64,000 nt of DNA from Pseudomonadota bacterium (GCA_023393635.1 JAEWKT010000032.1:62001-126000), one strand, 5' to 3'. Counted from the stretch's first letter, positions 51,612-60,799 are shown. Numbers and translations are program-made. The notes: generated by a model from the sequence alone, not told the origin.

Positions 51612-52337
51612 ATGAATGGATTAATGGGGAAAGTAGTTGCCTCGTCAGCGTTGTTAAGTATTTCTATGTGTGTAATGGCAGACTTTAAACAGGCACCGCT
51701 ACCTTATGCTACCAATGCCCTGGAACCTTCTATTGATAAGCAAACCATGGAAATTCATTATGGTAAGCATCATAAAGGCTATGTAGATAATCTAAATGGT
51801 CAAATCAAAACCTATCCAGAACTGGATAAACTAAGCATTGAGCAGGTGCAGGCACAAGTATCAAAGTACAATACTGCGGTGCGCAATAATGCTGGTGGCC
51901 ATTATAACCATACATTTTTTTGGGAAAGCATGGCACCTGCCAACAAAAACGGTAAGCCAAGTGCGGCGTTGTTAAAGCAGATTAATGCTGATTTTGGCTC
52001 ATTAGCCAACTTTAAAACCAAATTTAATGAGGCTGCAACCAGTCGCTTTGGTTCGGGTTGGGCATGGTTAATTGCAACGCCTGATCATAAACTGGCAGTG
52101 ACATCCACACCCAATCAGGATAACCCTTTAATGGATGTGGCAGAGCAAAAAGGCCAGCCTTTACTAGGCCTTGATGTGTGGGAACATGCCTACTATTTAA
52201 AATATCAAAACAAGCGTGCCGATTACACCAAAGCATTTTGGCAAGTGGTCAATTGGAACAAAGTGAATGAACGCTTTGAGAAATTAATGCCAACAGAAAC
52301 CGTGGCGCAAAAGCCTGCTGCTTCTGCCAACAAATAA
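51612..52337 (+). CDS. Exported Mn/Fe-family superoxide dismutase
   Basis: 241 residues, about 20 of them an N-terminal signal sequence (KVVASSALLSISMCVMA, cleavage probably after A23). The enzyme body follows at once with LPYATNALEPSIDKQTMEIHYGKHH. Metal ligands are H49, H100, D188 and H192 (LDVWEHAYY). AGGHYNH and NQDNPLM are the Mn-type marks, with Gln169 as the second-shell residue. It removes superoxide, here in the periplasm if the signal works. A Lys/Ala-rich tail of about 14 residues extends past the usual end. GGAG lies before the ATG. Confidence 0.9.
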   Translation: MNGLMGKVVASSALLSISMCVMADFKQAPLPYATNALEPSIDKQTMEIHYGKHHKGYVDNLNGQIKTYPELDKLSIEQVQAQVSKYNTAVRNNAGGHYNHTFFWESMAPANKNGKPSAALLKQINADFGSLANFKTKFNEAATSRFGSGWAWLIATPDHKLAVTSTPNQDNPLMDVAEQKGQPLLGLDVWEHAYYLKYQNKRADYTKAFWQVVNWNKVNERFEKLMPTETVAQKPAASANK

Positions 52338-52375
52338 TCTTGCCAAATAACCTGGCTAAGTTATTTTTTAGGTTT

Positions 52376-52405
52376 AAAACCAGCTAAACTATGGCTGGTT
52401 TTTTA
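52376..52405 (+). terminator. Rho-independent terminator after the superoxide dismutase gene
   Basis: AACCAGC (52378-52384) and GCTGGTT (52394-52400) are perfect arms followed by a T run, just before trmL. Confidence 0.78.
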
Positions 52406-52421
52406 TTTTAATGGATCAGTG

Positions 52422-52886
52422 ATGATTCACGTGATTTTGTACGAGCCAGAAATACCCAGCAATACTGGCAATATTATTCGGTTGTGTGCCAATACTGGGG
52501 CGCAATTACATCTGGTTGAACCTTTGGGTTTTACGCTTGAAGACAAAAAATTAAAGCGTGCAGGGCTGGATTACCATGAATGGGCTGCCTTAAAAATTTG
52601 GCCCAGTTTGCAACCGTGTCTTGATGACATAAAAGCGCAAGGCATTGAGGCAATTTTTCCATTGACTACCAAAGGTCAAGCCTCTCCGTTTGAGAGTGAT
52701 TTAAACCGCAATGTGGCATTTTTATTTGGTCCAGAAACACGTGGCTTACCCGAAGACGTGCGTCAGTTATTTCCGCTTGAGCATTGGTTGCGCTTGCCCA
52801 TGCAACCTGATTCACGCAGTTTGAACTTGTCCAACTCAGTGGCAGTCATGATTTATGAAGCATGGCGGCAGCAGGGTTTTCAATAA
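52422..52886 (+). CDS. trmL: tRNA (cytidine/uridine-34 2'-O-)-methyltransferase TrmL
   Basis: 154 residues from the ATG at 52422, with a GTG directly before it. SPOUT-class methyltransferase: PSNTGNIIRLCANTG at the N-terminus, FLFGPETRGLPE in the middle, and the knotted SAM site LPMQPDSRSLNLSNSVAVMIYE at the end. It methylates the wobble ribose of tRNA-Leu isoacceptors. Length equals the family norm (E. coli 157). No good ribosome site is evident between the preceding terminator and the start. Confidence 0.95.
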   Translation: MIHVILYEPEIPSNTGNIIRLCANTGAQLHLVEPLGFTLEDKKLKRAGLDYHEWAALKIWPSLQPCLDDIKAQGIEAIFPLTTKGQASPFESDLNRNVAFLFGPETRGLPEDVRQLFPLEHWLRLPMQPDSRSLNLSNSVAVMIYEAWRQQGFQ

Positions 52887-52968
52887 TAGGTAGGTAATTG
52901 ACCCCATATATAAAAACAGATTTTATCTTTCTACTGATTAAATCTGTTTTTTGATAAAGCGCTGTTGA

Positions 52969-54357
52969 TTAGTCTTGCTTAAATTGTGGCGGCGGATTTT
53001 TAAAGCCACGGGTTTTATAACCCAAGTATAGCAGTCCTGTCATTGCCCAAATGATTCCCCATTTAAGCGCCAGTTGATCGATTTGCAGCCACAGTGCGCC
53101 AATACATATAAAGCCTGCAAAGGGAATGACGACATAGTTAAACAATTGCTTGGGCGTTTTGGTTTTATTTTCACGTAGCGCGTATTGTGAAATTACCGAT
53201 AAATTAACAAAGCTAAAGGCAGTCAACGCGCCAAAACTAATGAGTGACACCACGTGGTCGAGGTCGGTAAAGCCCGCAGAGAGTGCAACAATACCCACCA
53301 AAATAATATTAAAAGAGGGTGTGTGACTTTTTGGGCTGATGCGTGCAAAGTATTTTTTATTAAAAACGCCGTCACGTCCCATCACATACATGAGGCGCGA
53401 TACCCCAGCATGCGCTGAAATACCTGACGCCATCACCGTAATAATAGCGAAGGCCAGCACTACCGACTTAAATAGCTCACCGCCCACCATTCTCAAAATA
53501 TCAGGCTGGGTGGCATTAATATCGCTAAAGTATTGGGCAGGATTGCCAGCAAAGTAATTTTGCATAAAATAAGTGGCAACAATAAAAATAACACCCGAAA
53601 TCAGCGCGGTTAAAAAAATAGCACGTGGTAGTACTTTTTCTGTATTTTTTGTTTCTTCCGCCAGCGAACTTAAGGCATCAAAGCCTGTAAATGAAAAGCA
53701 CAAAATAGTTGCCCCTGTAATCAGTGCAGTCACTTTGGTTTGGTCACTCCAAAATGGCTCGGATGTCCAGAGCTTGGGTGGTACCGCATTTGCTGACATA
53801 TGGGTAAGGGCAGTGTGCCCCAGCATTAATTCTTTAATCACCAACACCGTAAAGATAACAATGACTAACACCTGAACCAGCACGATCCAGCTATTAAAAT
53901 TAGCCACAAAGCGAATACCTTTCAGGTTTACTGCGGTCATAAAGGCGGTTAGCGTGATGACCCACACCCAATGGTTAACCTCGGGAAACATATCGCTTAA
54001 GTAAATATTGGCCAATAAAATATTAACCATGGGACTTAAAATATAGTCCAAAAGCGATGACCAGCCGACCAAAAATCCAGCATTGGGGTTAATGGCTTTT
54101 TGGGTATAAGTATAGGCAGAACCAGAGGAAGGAAAGCGTTTAATCATATGGCCGTAGCTCACAGCGGTGAGCAAAATAGCCAGCAAGGCCACAAGATAAG
54201 ACGTAGGCACATGTTGATGACTTGCTTCTGACACCATGCCAAAAGTATCAAACAAGGTCATAGGCTGAATATAGGCCAGACCAATAATAATGATGTGCCA
54301 TAACAACAGGGTGCGCTGTAACTGCGCGGCTGGTGCTTGTGTAGAATAAGTAGACAA
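52969..54357 (-). CDS. APC-family amino acid/polyamine permease (PuuP-like)
   Basis: 462 residues with about 12 hydrophobic segments. It resembles E. coli putrescine importer PuuP over the whole length by recognised blocks: GLAYIQPMTLFDTFGMVS (helix 1), HVPTSYLVALLAIL, FPSSGSAYTYTQKAINP, GWSSLLDYILSPM, SFTGFDALSSLAEET and SRLMYVMGRDGVF. It probably imports putrescine or an amino acid with protons; the substrate is an inference. It is a single gene on the minus strand with no neighbouring polyamine catabolic genes. Confidence 0.85.
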   Translation of the reverse strand: MSTYSTQAPAAQLQRTLLLWHIIIIGLAYIQPMTLFDTFGMVSEASHQHVPTSYLVALLAILLTAVSYGHMIKRFPSSGSAYTYTQKAINPNAGFLVGWSSLLDYILSPMVNILLANIYLSDMFPEVNHWVWVITLTAFMTAVNLKGIRFVANFNSWIVLVQVLVIVIFTVLVIKELMLGHTALTHMSANAVPPKLWTSEPFWSDQTKVTALITGATILCFSFTGFDALSSLAEETKNTEKVLPRAIFLTALISGVIFIVATYFMQNYFAGNPAQYFSDINATQPDILRMVGGELFKSVVLAFAIITVMASGISAHAGVSRLMYVMGRDGVFNKKYFARISPKSHTPSFNIILVGIVALSAGFTDLDHVVSLISFGALTAFSFVNLSVISQYALRENKTKTPKQLFNYVVIPFAGFICIGALWLQIDQLALKWGIIWAMTGLLYLGYKTRGFKNPPPQFKQD

Positions 54358-54515
54358 TGCGCTAACCTCTAACTGTCAAATCGCTTAATCCCTGATATGC
54401 AGGTAAGTGCTAAAAGTGATCTAAAAAATCAGGTTGGCAAGTCTAGTGCAAAAGTTGGTAAATGATAAGTAAAAGTTAATAACTCCAGACATGCTTTAGT
54501 AAAACTAGAGCAAAT

Positions 54516-54541
54516 AAAAAATCCCGCCGAAGCAGGATTTT
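54516..54541 (-). terminator. Rho-independent terminator after the iron alcohol dehydrogenase gene
   Basis: On the minus strand, AAAATCCTGC pairs with GCGGGATTTT with one mismatch around a TTCG tetraloop, then a T run, just after the stop at 54565. Confidence 0.85.
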
Positions 54542-54564
54542 ATAGTCTGGGTTTAATGGCTATT

Positions 54565-55755
54565 TTAAGCCCAGGCTTTTTGCAAAATCGCGCGCAAATC
54601 GGCTTTGGATGCTTCACGCGGATTAAAGATAATAGAACCATCATCAATGGCTTTATCAGCAATTTCATCTAGCTGCGCTTCAGTGACTTTGCCCGTTTCT
54701 TTTAAGGTACGTGGCAACTTGGTGCGCTCATATAAAGTATCGCGCAGCTCACGAATGTGCTGAATCGTGCGGCCAGCACGCTGGGATTCTGGTGTGCTGG
54801 CGTATACATCTGCACCCGCCAGCGGCAATAACAGCTCACCAATTTTATCACCATTGACGGACTGGTTATATTCCAGCACATACGGCATATACAGGTTCAT
54901 GACCAATCCATGTGGCAAGTGAGCAACTGCACCAGTGGCATGACCCAGTGAATGCACCAAACCTACCATCGCATTAGAAAAGGCAATACCAGCCATGGTG
55001 GAAGCCTGTGCTAACTCTAGGCGTGCATCGGTATTAGATGGATCATCCAGTACTTTAATAATATTTTCACTAACCTTTTTAATGGCAGCAAAGGCATAGG
55101 CATCGCTAATCGGGTTAGAACCCAGGCAAGTATACGCTTCAACCGCATGGGTCATGGCATCCATAGCCGTCATGGCCGTGATATGCGGTGGTAGCGTTAA
55201 AGTCATGCGTGGATCTAAGATAGCCGCATGCGGCATTAAAAATTGGGAGGCAAAAGGCAGCTTGATGTTTCTTTCAAGGTCAGATACCACGGCAACCGCA
55301 GTCACTTCAGAACCAGTACCTGCGGTAGTAGGCACCACAAAAAAAGGATTTAACGGACGCGGCAGGTTATGCGCGCCTGAATACTTCACTAAATCATCAC
55401 CACCTTCAGACACTAAAATATTAACACCTTTGGAGGTATCAATCACCGAGCCACCGCCTACGGCGATAATCGCATCACAATTATTGCTGCGATAAAGCTC
55501 AGCGGCAGTACGCACAGTTTGCAGGCTACTATCTGGTGGGACATCATCAAAAATAACGGCTACAACGCTATCTGCACTCTCAAAAGCCGCCAAAATTGGT
55601 TCTAATAGATTATTAGCGCGCACACCTTTATCAGTAATAATCATGGCGCGTTTAGCACCCAAGGTGGCCAGTTCAAAAGGAACATGCTCAAGTGCTGCAT
55701 TCCCTGCAATGACTTTAACTGGACAAAAAAATTCGTAATACGGCTTGGCCATCAT
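54565..55755 (-). CDS. Iron-containing alcohol dehydrogenase
   Basis: 396 residues of the group III (Fe-ADH) family. NAD site AVGGGSVIDTSKG and PTTAGTGSEVTAVAVV; iron ligands in DAMTHAVEAYT (Asp and His) and in VHSLGHATGAVAHLPHG (two His). It oxidises alcohols or reduces aldehydes; for an alkane-using bacterium fatty alcohols are plausible but unproven. The ATG shares a base with the stop of the SCP2-like gene, with GGAGC as ribosome site, so the two are translationally coupled. A second ATG follows directly. Confidence 0.92.
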   Translation of the reverse strand: MMAKPYYEFFCPVKVIAGNAALEHVPFELATLGAKRAMIITDKGVRANNLLEPILAAFESADSVVAVIFDDVPPDSSLQTVRTAAELYRSNNCDAIIAVGGGSVIDTSKGVNILVSEGGDDLVKYSGAHNLPRPLNPFFVVPTTAGTGSEVTAVAVVSDLERNIKLPFASQFLMPHAAILDPRMTLTLPPHITAMTAMDAMTHAVEAYTCLGSNPISDAYAFAAIKKVSENIIKVLDDPSNTDARLELAQASTMAGIAFSNAMVGLVHSLGHATGAVAHLPHGLVMNLYMPYVLEYNQSVNGDKIGELLLPLAGADVYASTPESQRAGRTIQHIRELRDTLYERTKLPRTLKETGKVTEAQLDEIADKAIDDGSIIFNPREASKADLRAILQKAWA

Positions 55756-56285
55756 TAGCTCCGATCAATATAAGTTTGAGCAACTTTAAGGTAAATTTTA
55801 GAAGCAAGATTTAATTTTTGCTTTAAGCTTAAGTCTTCTGGATATTGCTTAACTGCCATTTTAGCAACCATTTTTGGCAAAATTAAGGCTTCCATTTTGT
55901 TTAGGCAGCGCACCAGACGAATTGCATAGGCTAAATCGCCATCGGCAATCATGCGGTCATTAGCAAACGCCCGTGCGGTGCCTTCCTGGAAACTAAATAC
56001 CAAAAACGCATGCGACATATGCTTAAACGTAATCGTTAAGTCAGGCTTGCCATCAAAGTGTTTTAATAGCTTGATTGAGCCATCAGGCTGACTTTGCGCG
56101 GTAAAGCTGGGGCCTTTCGGAAAGACGGACATTCTGAACACAAATCCATTAGGGAAGCCCTTTGTTTCATCGTGAATTTCTGGGTCAATCTGGCTGGCAG
56201 AGGTAAGGCCACGTCCAATGACATCCATCATCAGGGTCACATAGGCGCGCTGTGCTGCTGGAAGAAGTTTACTGGTAGGTTTCAC
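55755..56285 (-). CDS. SCP2-like (sterol carrier) domain protein
   Basis: 176 residues. The central part (about 40-125: FVFRMSVFPKGPSFTAQSQPDGSI, then DLTITFKHMSHAFLVFSF) has the beta-alpha layout of SCP2-type lipid-binding domains. The ends are helical. There is no signal peptide. Such proteins bind or present hydrophobic molecules. Its coupling to the iron alcohol dehydrogenase suggests a shared hydrophobic substrate, for example a long-chain alcohol (inference). The family call is by eye and moderately sure. Confidence 0.6.
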   Translation of the reverse strand: MKPTSKLLPAAQRAYVTLMMDVIGRGLTSASQIDPEIHDETKGFPNGFVFRMSVFPKGPSFTAQSQPDGSIKLLKHFDGKPDLTITFKHMSHAFLVFSFQEGTARAFANDRMIADGDLAYAIRLVRCLNKMEALILPKMVAKMAVKQYPEDLSLKQKLNLASKIYLKVAQTYIDRS

Positions 56286-56379
56286 TGCACATTCTCAATT
56301 AGCAAATATTTAAATCAAATGGGTAAAACTTTTAATTAGAGCAAATACTCTAATAGTTATCCCTACAATAACAGATTGT

Positions 56380-57027
56380 TTAATCAAGTCTAGTATTAAT
56401 ATTAGAAAATATCTGCTGTTGTGCAATCAAATATTGGATTTGTTGGCATATTTGCGCAAAATCAGGCGGATTATCCAGCACATCAATAAGCCGAGTCATT
56501 TGTAAGCCCACATAACCACAGGGATTAATGGTAGAAAATCCTGCCAGGCTGCAATCTATATTTAATGACAAACCATGATAGCTACAGCCTTTACGAATCT
56601 TAAAACCAAGTGAGGCAATTTTTTGCTCATTAATATATACGCCAGGCGCATCTTTTTTGGCATAAGCTGTTAAGCCATAAAGTTTTAGTAAATCAATGAG
56701 CAGTTGTTCAGTAAAATTGACCAAATCGCGTACATGCCATTTTAAGCGGTTAAGATCAAACATCAAATAACCTACCAATTGACCTTTGCCGTGCCACGTC
56801 ACTTGTCCACCACGATCAGTTTGCACCACCGATAAATCACTGGGTAAGATAATATGTTCTGGTTTACCTGCCTGACCTTGGGTAAGCACATCATGATGCT
56901 GCAATAGCCACAGTTGGTCTGAGTCCTCTTTGGTTCGGTTTTCCGTAAATTGCTTCATGGCTGCAAAGGTAGGTTCGTAATGTTGCAGGGCAGAGAATTG
57001 CTTGATGTTTAATTCTGGTTGATTCAT
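56380..57027 (-). CDS. lipB: Octanoyl-[ACP]:protein N-octanoyltransferase LipB
   Basis: 215 residues (E. coli LipB 213). RGGQVTWHGKGQLVGYLMFDL is the family signature (usually RGGQVTYHGPGQ). The catalytic Lys is in ASLGFKIRKG, and the Cys is in NPCGY. It moves octanoate from ACP to lipoyl domains of the 2-oxoacid dehydrogenases and GcvH; LipA then adds sulphur. The gene ybeD lies upstream on the same strand, as in E. coli, but 220 bp and a hairpin separate them. Lys replaces Pro in the HGPGQ box. Confidence 0.93.
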   Translation of the reverse strand: MNQPELNIKQFSALQHYEPTFAAMKQFTENRTKEDSDQLWLLQHHDVLTQGQAGKPEHIILPSDLSVVQTDRGGQVTWHGKGQLVGYLMFDLNRLKWHVRDLVNFTEQLLIDLLKLYGLTAYAKKDAPGVYINEQKIASLGFKIRKGCSYHGLSLNIDCSLAGFSTINPCGYVGLQMTRLIDVLDNPPDFAQICQQIQYLIAQQQIFSNINTRLD

Positions 57028-57191
57028 AAGACACTAAATCTGGTTTAATTTTATTAAATCATACATTGTTGAGGCTACTTCGCGTGCCATACCTTGGTCT
57101 ATTTTTAATTAACTTATTTCTAGTGGCATTTTGTTTAGCAGCATTATTATTCGAAAATATCTGCTGCTTTCATATCAGCAATAAACTGCTA

Positions 57192-57221
57192 TAAAAATAA
57201 GCGCCACTGTTATGACGCTTA
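57192..57221 (-). terminator. Hairpin terminator after ybeD
   Basis: TAAGCG (57216-57221, minus strand) pairs with CGCTTA (57198-57203), followed by a T run on the minus strand. It separates ybeD from lipB. Confidence 0.55.
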
Positions 57222-57247
57222 AATTTAATTTTTGCGGGGCTTAGTGC

Positions 57248-57538
57248 TTACAACGCTGTCTTAATATGCTCACATGCCTTTAAATCCGCATACAGCGCAT
57301 GAACTTGTTCAATATTATCAAAGTGCAATTGAGCACGCAGCGAATGATAGGTTCCTTTGCTGGAAGGCTGAACCACAATGCTATTCGTATTAAAGTGTGG
57401 AAAATGCTTTAAAAAAATTGCTTCAACTTCCTGCCGTAATTCTGGCACCGCAAGACCAATTAGCTTAATCGGGTAATCCATCGGGAATTGCCACAGGGCT
57501 TCATTAAGCGGCTGAATATTTTGATCATCACTCATCAT
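57248..57538 (-). CDS. ybeD: YbeD/DUF493 family protein
   Basis: 96 residues of the small YbeD family with an ACT-like alpha-beta fold: WQFPMDYPIKLIGLA near residues 17-31, then VQPSSKGTYHSLRAQLHF, the most conserved block, and a helix with VHALYADLKA. Its biochemical role is not established; adjacency to lipB is widespread in Gammaproteobacteria and has suggested a link to lipoylation. AGAGAG precedes two adjacent ATGs (57538 and 57535). Confidence 0.9.
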   Translation of the reverse strand: MMSDDQNIQPLNEALWQFPMDYPIKLIGLAVPELRQEVEAIFLKHFPHFNTNSIVVQPSSKGTYHSLRAQLHFDNIEQVHALYADLKACEHIKTAL

Positions 57539-57634
57539 TTTACTCTCTAATTTTTGCTTACACTATATATTGGGCTGATATCACTAAAATAAAGTTTAGC
57601 CTACAAAATATATGGTTAATTTAGTTTGTTCTAA

Positions 57635-57664
57635 TAAAAACGCCCGCAACAAGGCAGGCGTTTT
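57635..57664 (-). terminator. Rho-independent terminator after rpoD
   Basis: On the minus strand, AAAACGCC pairs with GGCGTTTT around a C/G-rich loop and a T run follows. Confidence 0.82.
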
Positions 57665-57679
57665 TTTGAGTTTCAACTG

Positions 57680-59566
57680 TTAGTCATTTTCTAAAAATGA
57701 GCGTAAATGCTCAGAGCGAGAAGGGTGACGCAGTTTGCGCAATGCCTTGGCTTCAATCTGGCGAATCCGCTCACGGGTCACATCAAATTGCTTACCAACT
57801 TCTTCCAGCGTGTGGTCGGTTGGCATATCAATACCAAAACGCATTTTGAGTACTTTGGCTTCACGTTCGGTTAGGTTGGCCAATACTTCACGGGTTGCTT
57901 CACGTAAGCCTTCAGAAGTTGCCGCTTCCACAGGTGAAGTGATGTTGGTGTCTTCAATGAAATCACCCAAGTGTGAGTCTTCATCATCACCAATTGGCGT
58001 TTCCATGGAAATAGGTTCTTTGGCAATTTTTAGAACCTTGCGAACTTTCACTTCATCCATTTCCAGGCGTTCGCCCAATTCTTCAGGCGTCGGCTCACGG
58101 CCCATTTCCTGTAGCAACTGGCGCGACACACGATTGATTTTGTTGATGGTTTCAATCATGTGTACTGGAATACGGATGGTGCGGGCTTGATCGGCAATAG
58201 AACGGGTAATCGCCTGACGAATCCACCAGGTGGCATACGTAGAGAACTTATAACCACGGCGATATTCAAACTTATCTACCGCTTTCATCAGGCCAATATT
58301 ACCTTCCTGAATTAAATCAAGGAATTGTAAACCACGGTTGGTATACTTTTTGGCAATAGAAATAACCAGACGCAAGTTGGCTTCTACCATTTCTTTTTTC
58401 GCACGGCGCGCTTTGGCTTCACCAACTGACATGCGTTTAGAAATATCTTTAATATCTGCAACAGATAAGCTTAAAGCACTTTCTAAATCTGCAATTTGCT
58501 GCTGAAACGCTAAAACATCAGCACGTACTGCATTTAAATAAGAGGCAATGGCTGGTTCTTGCTCAATTTGCTCATCTAACCAGCTATTGCGCGACTCATT
58601 ACCTGGAAAGGTTTTGCGGAAACGCTCGCGGTTCATGCGACCACGACGAACGCTATAACGCATAATTTCACGTTCATATAAACGTATTTGATTATGAGTA
58701 TCACGCACCATTCCAACCAGTATTTCAGAGAGGCGAGGCGTGAGCTTAAACATCATAAACACGGTAGCCATGCTATCCAGCGCAGCTTTTACTTCTTTTG
58801 AATTACGGTCATGGGCTTGTAGGGCTGCTTGCGCCAGATCGAACTGCGCTTGTAATTCTTCAAAACGAATACGTGCGACTTCAGGATCAGGGCCAGATTC
58901 AACTTCTTCTTCAGCCGTGTCGGCTTCAGCTTCTTCCTCTTCTTCCTCATCATCCGCCGCGTCTTTTACTTTAACGGCTGATGCGGCTTCCTTGGCAACA
59001 ATCACTTCTTCCTCAATCACCTCAGGAATTTCTTCTTCACTGTCAGGATCAAGGTAGCCAGATAAGACATCGGATAAGCGTCGCTCGCCAGTCACGGTTT
59101 CTTGATATTCTTGTAATACAGTTTCAACTGCGCCAGGCCAGTGGGCAATGGCGTGCAGTACATCACGGATACCATCTTCAATTCGCTTGGCAATACTAAT
59201 TTCGCCTTCGCGTGTTAACAGCTCAACCGTGCCCATTTCACGCATATACATGCGCACGGGGTCAGTGGTACGACCAGGTTCATTTTCTACAGATGCCAGT
59301 ACGGCAGCGGCTTCTTCAGCTGCTACTTCGTCATCATTGGTATCTGGCTTATCTTCCAGTAAGATTTCGTCAACTTCTGGAGCGCGGTCGTGAACAGGAA
59401 TACCAACATCATTGAGCATCTGAATGATGTCTTCAATTTGCTCACTTTCTGTGATGGAGTCTGGCAGATGATCGTTGACTTCAGCATAGGTCAGGTAACC
59501 CTGTTCCTTGCCTCGACTAATTAGAGCCGCTACTTGCGAGGTAGGGGATTGCAAATCGCTCATCAT
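57680..59566 (-). CDS. rpoD: RNA polymerase primary sigma factor RpoD (sigma-70)
   Basis: 628 residues. Region 1.1 is at the N-terminus (ISRGKEQGYLTYAEVNDHLP). Region 1.2 is in DPVRMYMREMGTVELLTREGE. The non-conserved region contains an acidic run of Asp/Glu at about 200-220. Region 2 is NLRLVISIAKKYTNRGLQFLDLIQEGN, with the -10 binding helix FSTYATWWIRQAITRSIADQ. Regions 3 and 4 end in TLEEVGKQFDVTRERIRQIEAKALRKLRHP, the -35 helix-turn-helix. It directs housekeeping transcription. Two adjacent ATGs are at 59566 and 59563. Confidence 0.98.
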   Translation of the reverse strand: MMSDLQSPTSQVAALISRGKEQGYLTYAEVNDHLPDSITESEQIEDIIQMLNDVGIPVHDRAPEVDEILLEDKPDTNDDEVAAEEAAAVLASVENEPGRTTDPVRMYMREMGTVELLTREGEISIAKRIEDGIRDVLHAIAHWPGAVETVLQEYQETVTGERRLSDVLSGYLDPDSEEEIPEVIEEEVIVAKEAASAVKVKDAADDEEEEEEAEADTAEEEVESGPDPEVARIRFEELQAQFDLAQAALQAHDRNSKEVKAALDSMATVFMMFKLTPRLSEILVGMVRDTHNQIRLYEREIMRYSVRRGRMNRERFRKTFPGNESRNSWLDEQIEQEPAIASYLNAVRADVLAFQQQIADLESALSLSVADIKDISKRMSVGEAKARRAKKEMVEANLRLVISIAKKYTNRGLQFLDLIQEGNIGLMKAVDKFEYRRGYKFSTYATWWIRQAITRSIADQARTIRIPVHMIETINKINRVSRQLLQEMGREPTPEELGERLEMDEVKVRKVLKIAKEPISMETPIGDDEDSHLGDFIEDTNITSPVEAATSEGLREATREVLANLTEREAKVLKMRFGIDMPTDHTLEEVGKQFDVTRERIRQIEAKALRKLRHPSRSEHLRSFLEND

Positions 59567-59928
59567 TCGTCACTCTTGTGGTTAATCAGTAGCTTAGGGC
59601 AATCGCATATAATAACACGATTCATGCAGCAATTTTAATCCTAAACTCAAAAGTAAAGTTAATAAATAGATAGATAACTATTATTGCTAATCATGTCGAT
59701 ATGGTGCTCATTTTTTGCATTTCAAGGGCGATGCTGCACAACTTATAATTATATCCATATGATAATGCTTATCAAAAGCCCTGTTTTAAACTTGATTTGA
59801 TCTAAAAATATACAAATTTTATCAATTGTCGTCAATATATTCGGCACAATTAAAAAACCACTTGACAAGACTTTTATTCACCTATAAATAGCCGCAAAGA
59901 TTAAAAAATTTATGATGAGGTGAACGCT
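59567..59928. other. 362-bp divergent promoter region between rpoD and the 59929 gene
   Basis: AT-rich, with the promoter at 59862-59890 for the rightward gene. A TTATTATATG on the minus strand near 59605-59615 could be part of the rpoD promoter, but I see no fitting -35. No gene or repeat was found. Confidence 0.5.
59862..59890 (+). promoter_or_regulatory. Sigma-70 promoter for the PA3496-like gene
   Basis: A perfect TTGACA (59862-59867) with TAAATA (59885-59890) at 17 bases; an overlapping TATAAA gives 15. The likely transcription start lies 30 bp before the GTG. Confidence 0.62.
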
Positions 59929-60132
59929 GTGACTAGTCCAAGTCAAGACTTTGAGTTAGATGATACCTTTAATGAGGACGAAGTGCCTTTTGAAGAAGAA
60001 AGCAGTGCCAAAGCAGTAAGTGCCAAGGATTCATTGCTAAAACGCCGCCTGATTGACGATTTATTGGCAGATCGGCGTTTAGAAAATGAATTAAAAGATT
60101 TAGATTACGATTTTGATGATGAAGACGACTAA
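59929..60132 (+). CDS. Small acidic protein (PA3496-like)
   Basis: 67 residues from the GTG at 59929, chosen because GAGG ends nine bases upstream; a GTG at 59920 overlaps that ribosome site. Very acidic at both ends (FELDDTFNEDEVPFEEES and YDFDDEDD), with a basic middle (LLKRRLIDDLLADRRLENELKDL) that is the helical block of the PA3496 family, named in databases as putative envelope integrity proteins. There is no signal or membrane segment. The role is not established. Confidence 0.7.
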   Translation: MTSPSQDFELDDTFNEDEVPFEEESSAKAVSAKDSLLKRRLIDDLLADRRLENELKDLDYDFDDEDD

Positions 60133-60265
60133 GCTAGCGTAATTTTTAAATCATTTGCGCGAAATTTAGGTACTTAAGCGTCGATCCAGCATGAGATACA
60201 TCTGTATTGGTGTTCATCTTGCGTTAAACTCAATTAAATAACCCCAGTATTAAAGGTATAAAGTG

Positions 60266-60799
60266 ATGGCAATGTTAGACATAGAGATGCTGGCTGATTA
60301 TTTGGATGGCGAGCAAAACGAGCATGGATTAGATTTTGCAGCAACACATGGTTTTTTGTGTGCCACCGTGGTGGGGCCAGCACTTAAAGACTGGCTATCA
60401 CAATTGTTTGAAGAGAAGCAAAATACAGTTCCTAAAGATATTATCGAGCAAATTAAATTATGGCGCGATGATATCCAGCAAACCCTAAGCAATGAAGAAG
60501 ATATTGAGTTTCCCTTTGAAATTGAAGAGGCAACCGAAGATTCAAGCTTGGGAGACTGGAGTGTCGGTTTTATTGATGCCCTGTTTTTAAATGATGAGGC
60601 ATGGTTTGAAGCCAATGATGAAATGGATGAAGAAGCCATTATTATGCTAACACTGCCAATGATGGTTTTTAGTGGCATTGAAGGTGAAACGGAAATGGAT
60701 AATATCCGCCGTAATGGTGATTTAATGGATGAGCTGGCTGAAGAAATTCCAGAGAATCTAACCAAGCTTTACTTATTATATCATTCGCCAGAAAAATAA
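60266..60799 (+). CDS. UPF0149 (YgfB/YecA-like) family protein
   Basis: 177 residues from the ATG at 60266, with a GTG directly before it. All-helical acidic protein with the UPF0149 blocks DYLDGEQNEHGLDFAATHGFLCATV near the start, LGDWSVGFIDALFL in the middle, and an acidic end. It has no SEC-C zinc motif, so it is the short YgfB-like form. Some relatives act as regulators, but function here is unknown. It lies about 130 bp after the PA3496-like gene and converges with the DedA gene. Confidence 0.82.
   Translation: MAMLDIEMLADYLDGEQNEHGLDFAATHGFLCATVVGPALKDWLSQLFEEKQNTVPKDIIEQIKLWRDDIQQTLSNEEDIEFPFEIEEATEDSSLGDWSVGFIDALFLNDEAWFEANDEMDEEAIIMLTLPMMVFSGIEGETEMDNIRRNGDLMDELAEEIPENLTKLYLLYHSPEK

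Noticed and set aside
60298..60765. 155-codon minus-strand open frame opposite the UPF0149 gene
   Set aside because: Ser/Ile-rich translation typical of antisense to an acidic protein; the plus-strand frame has a clear family match.
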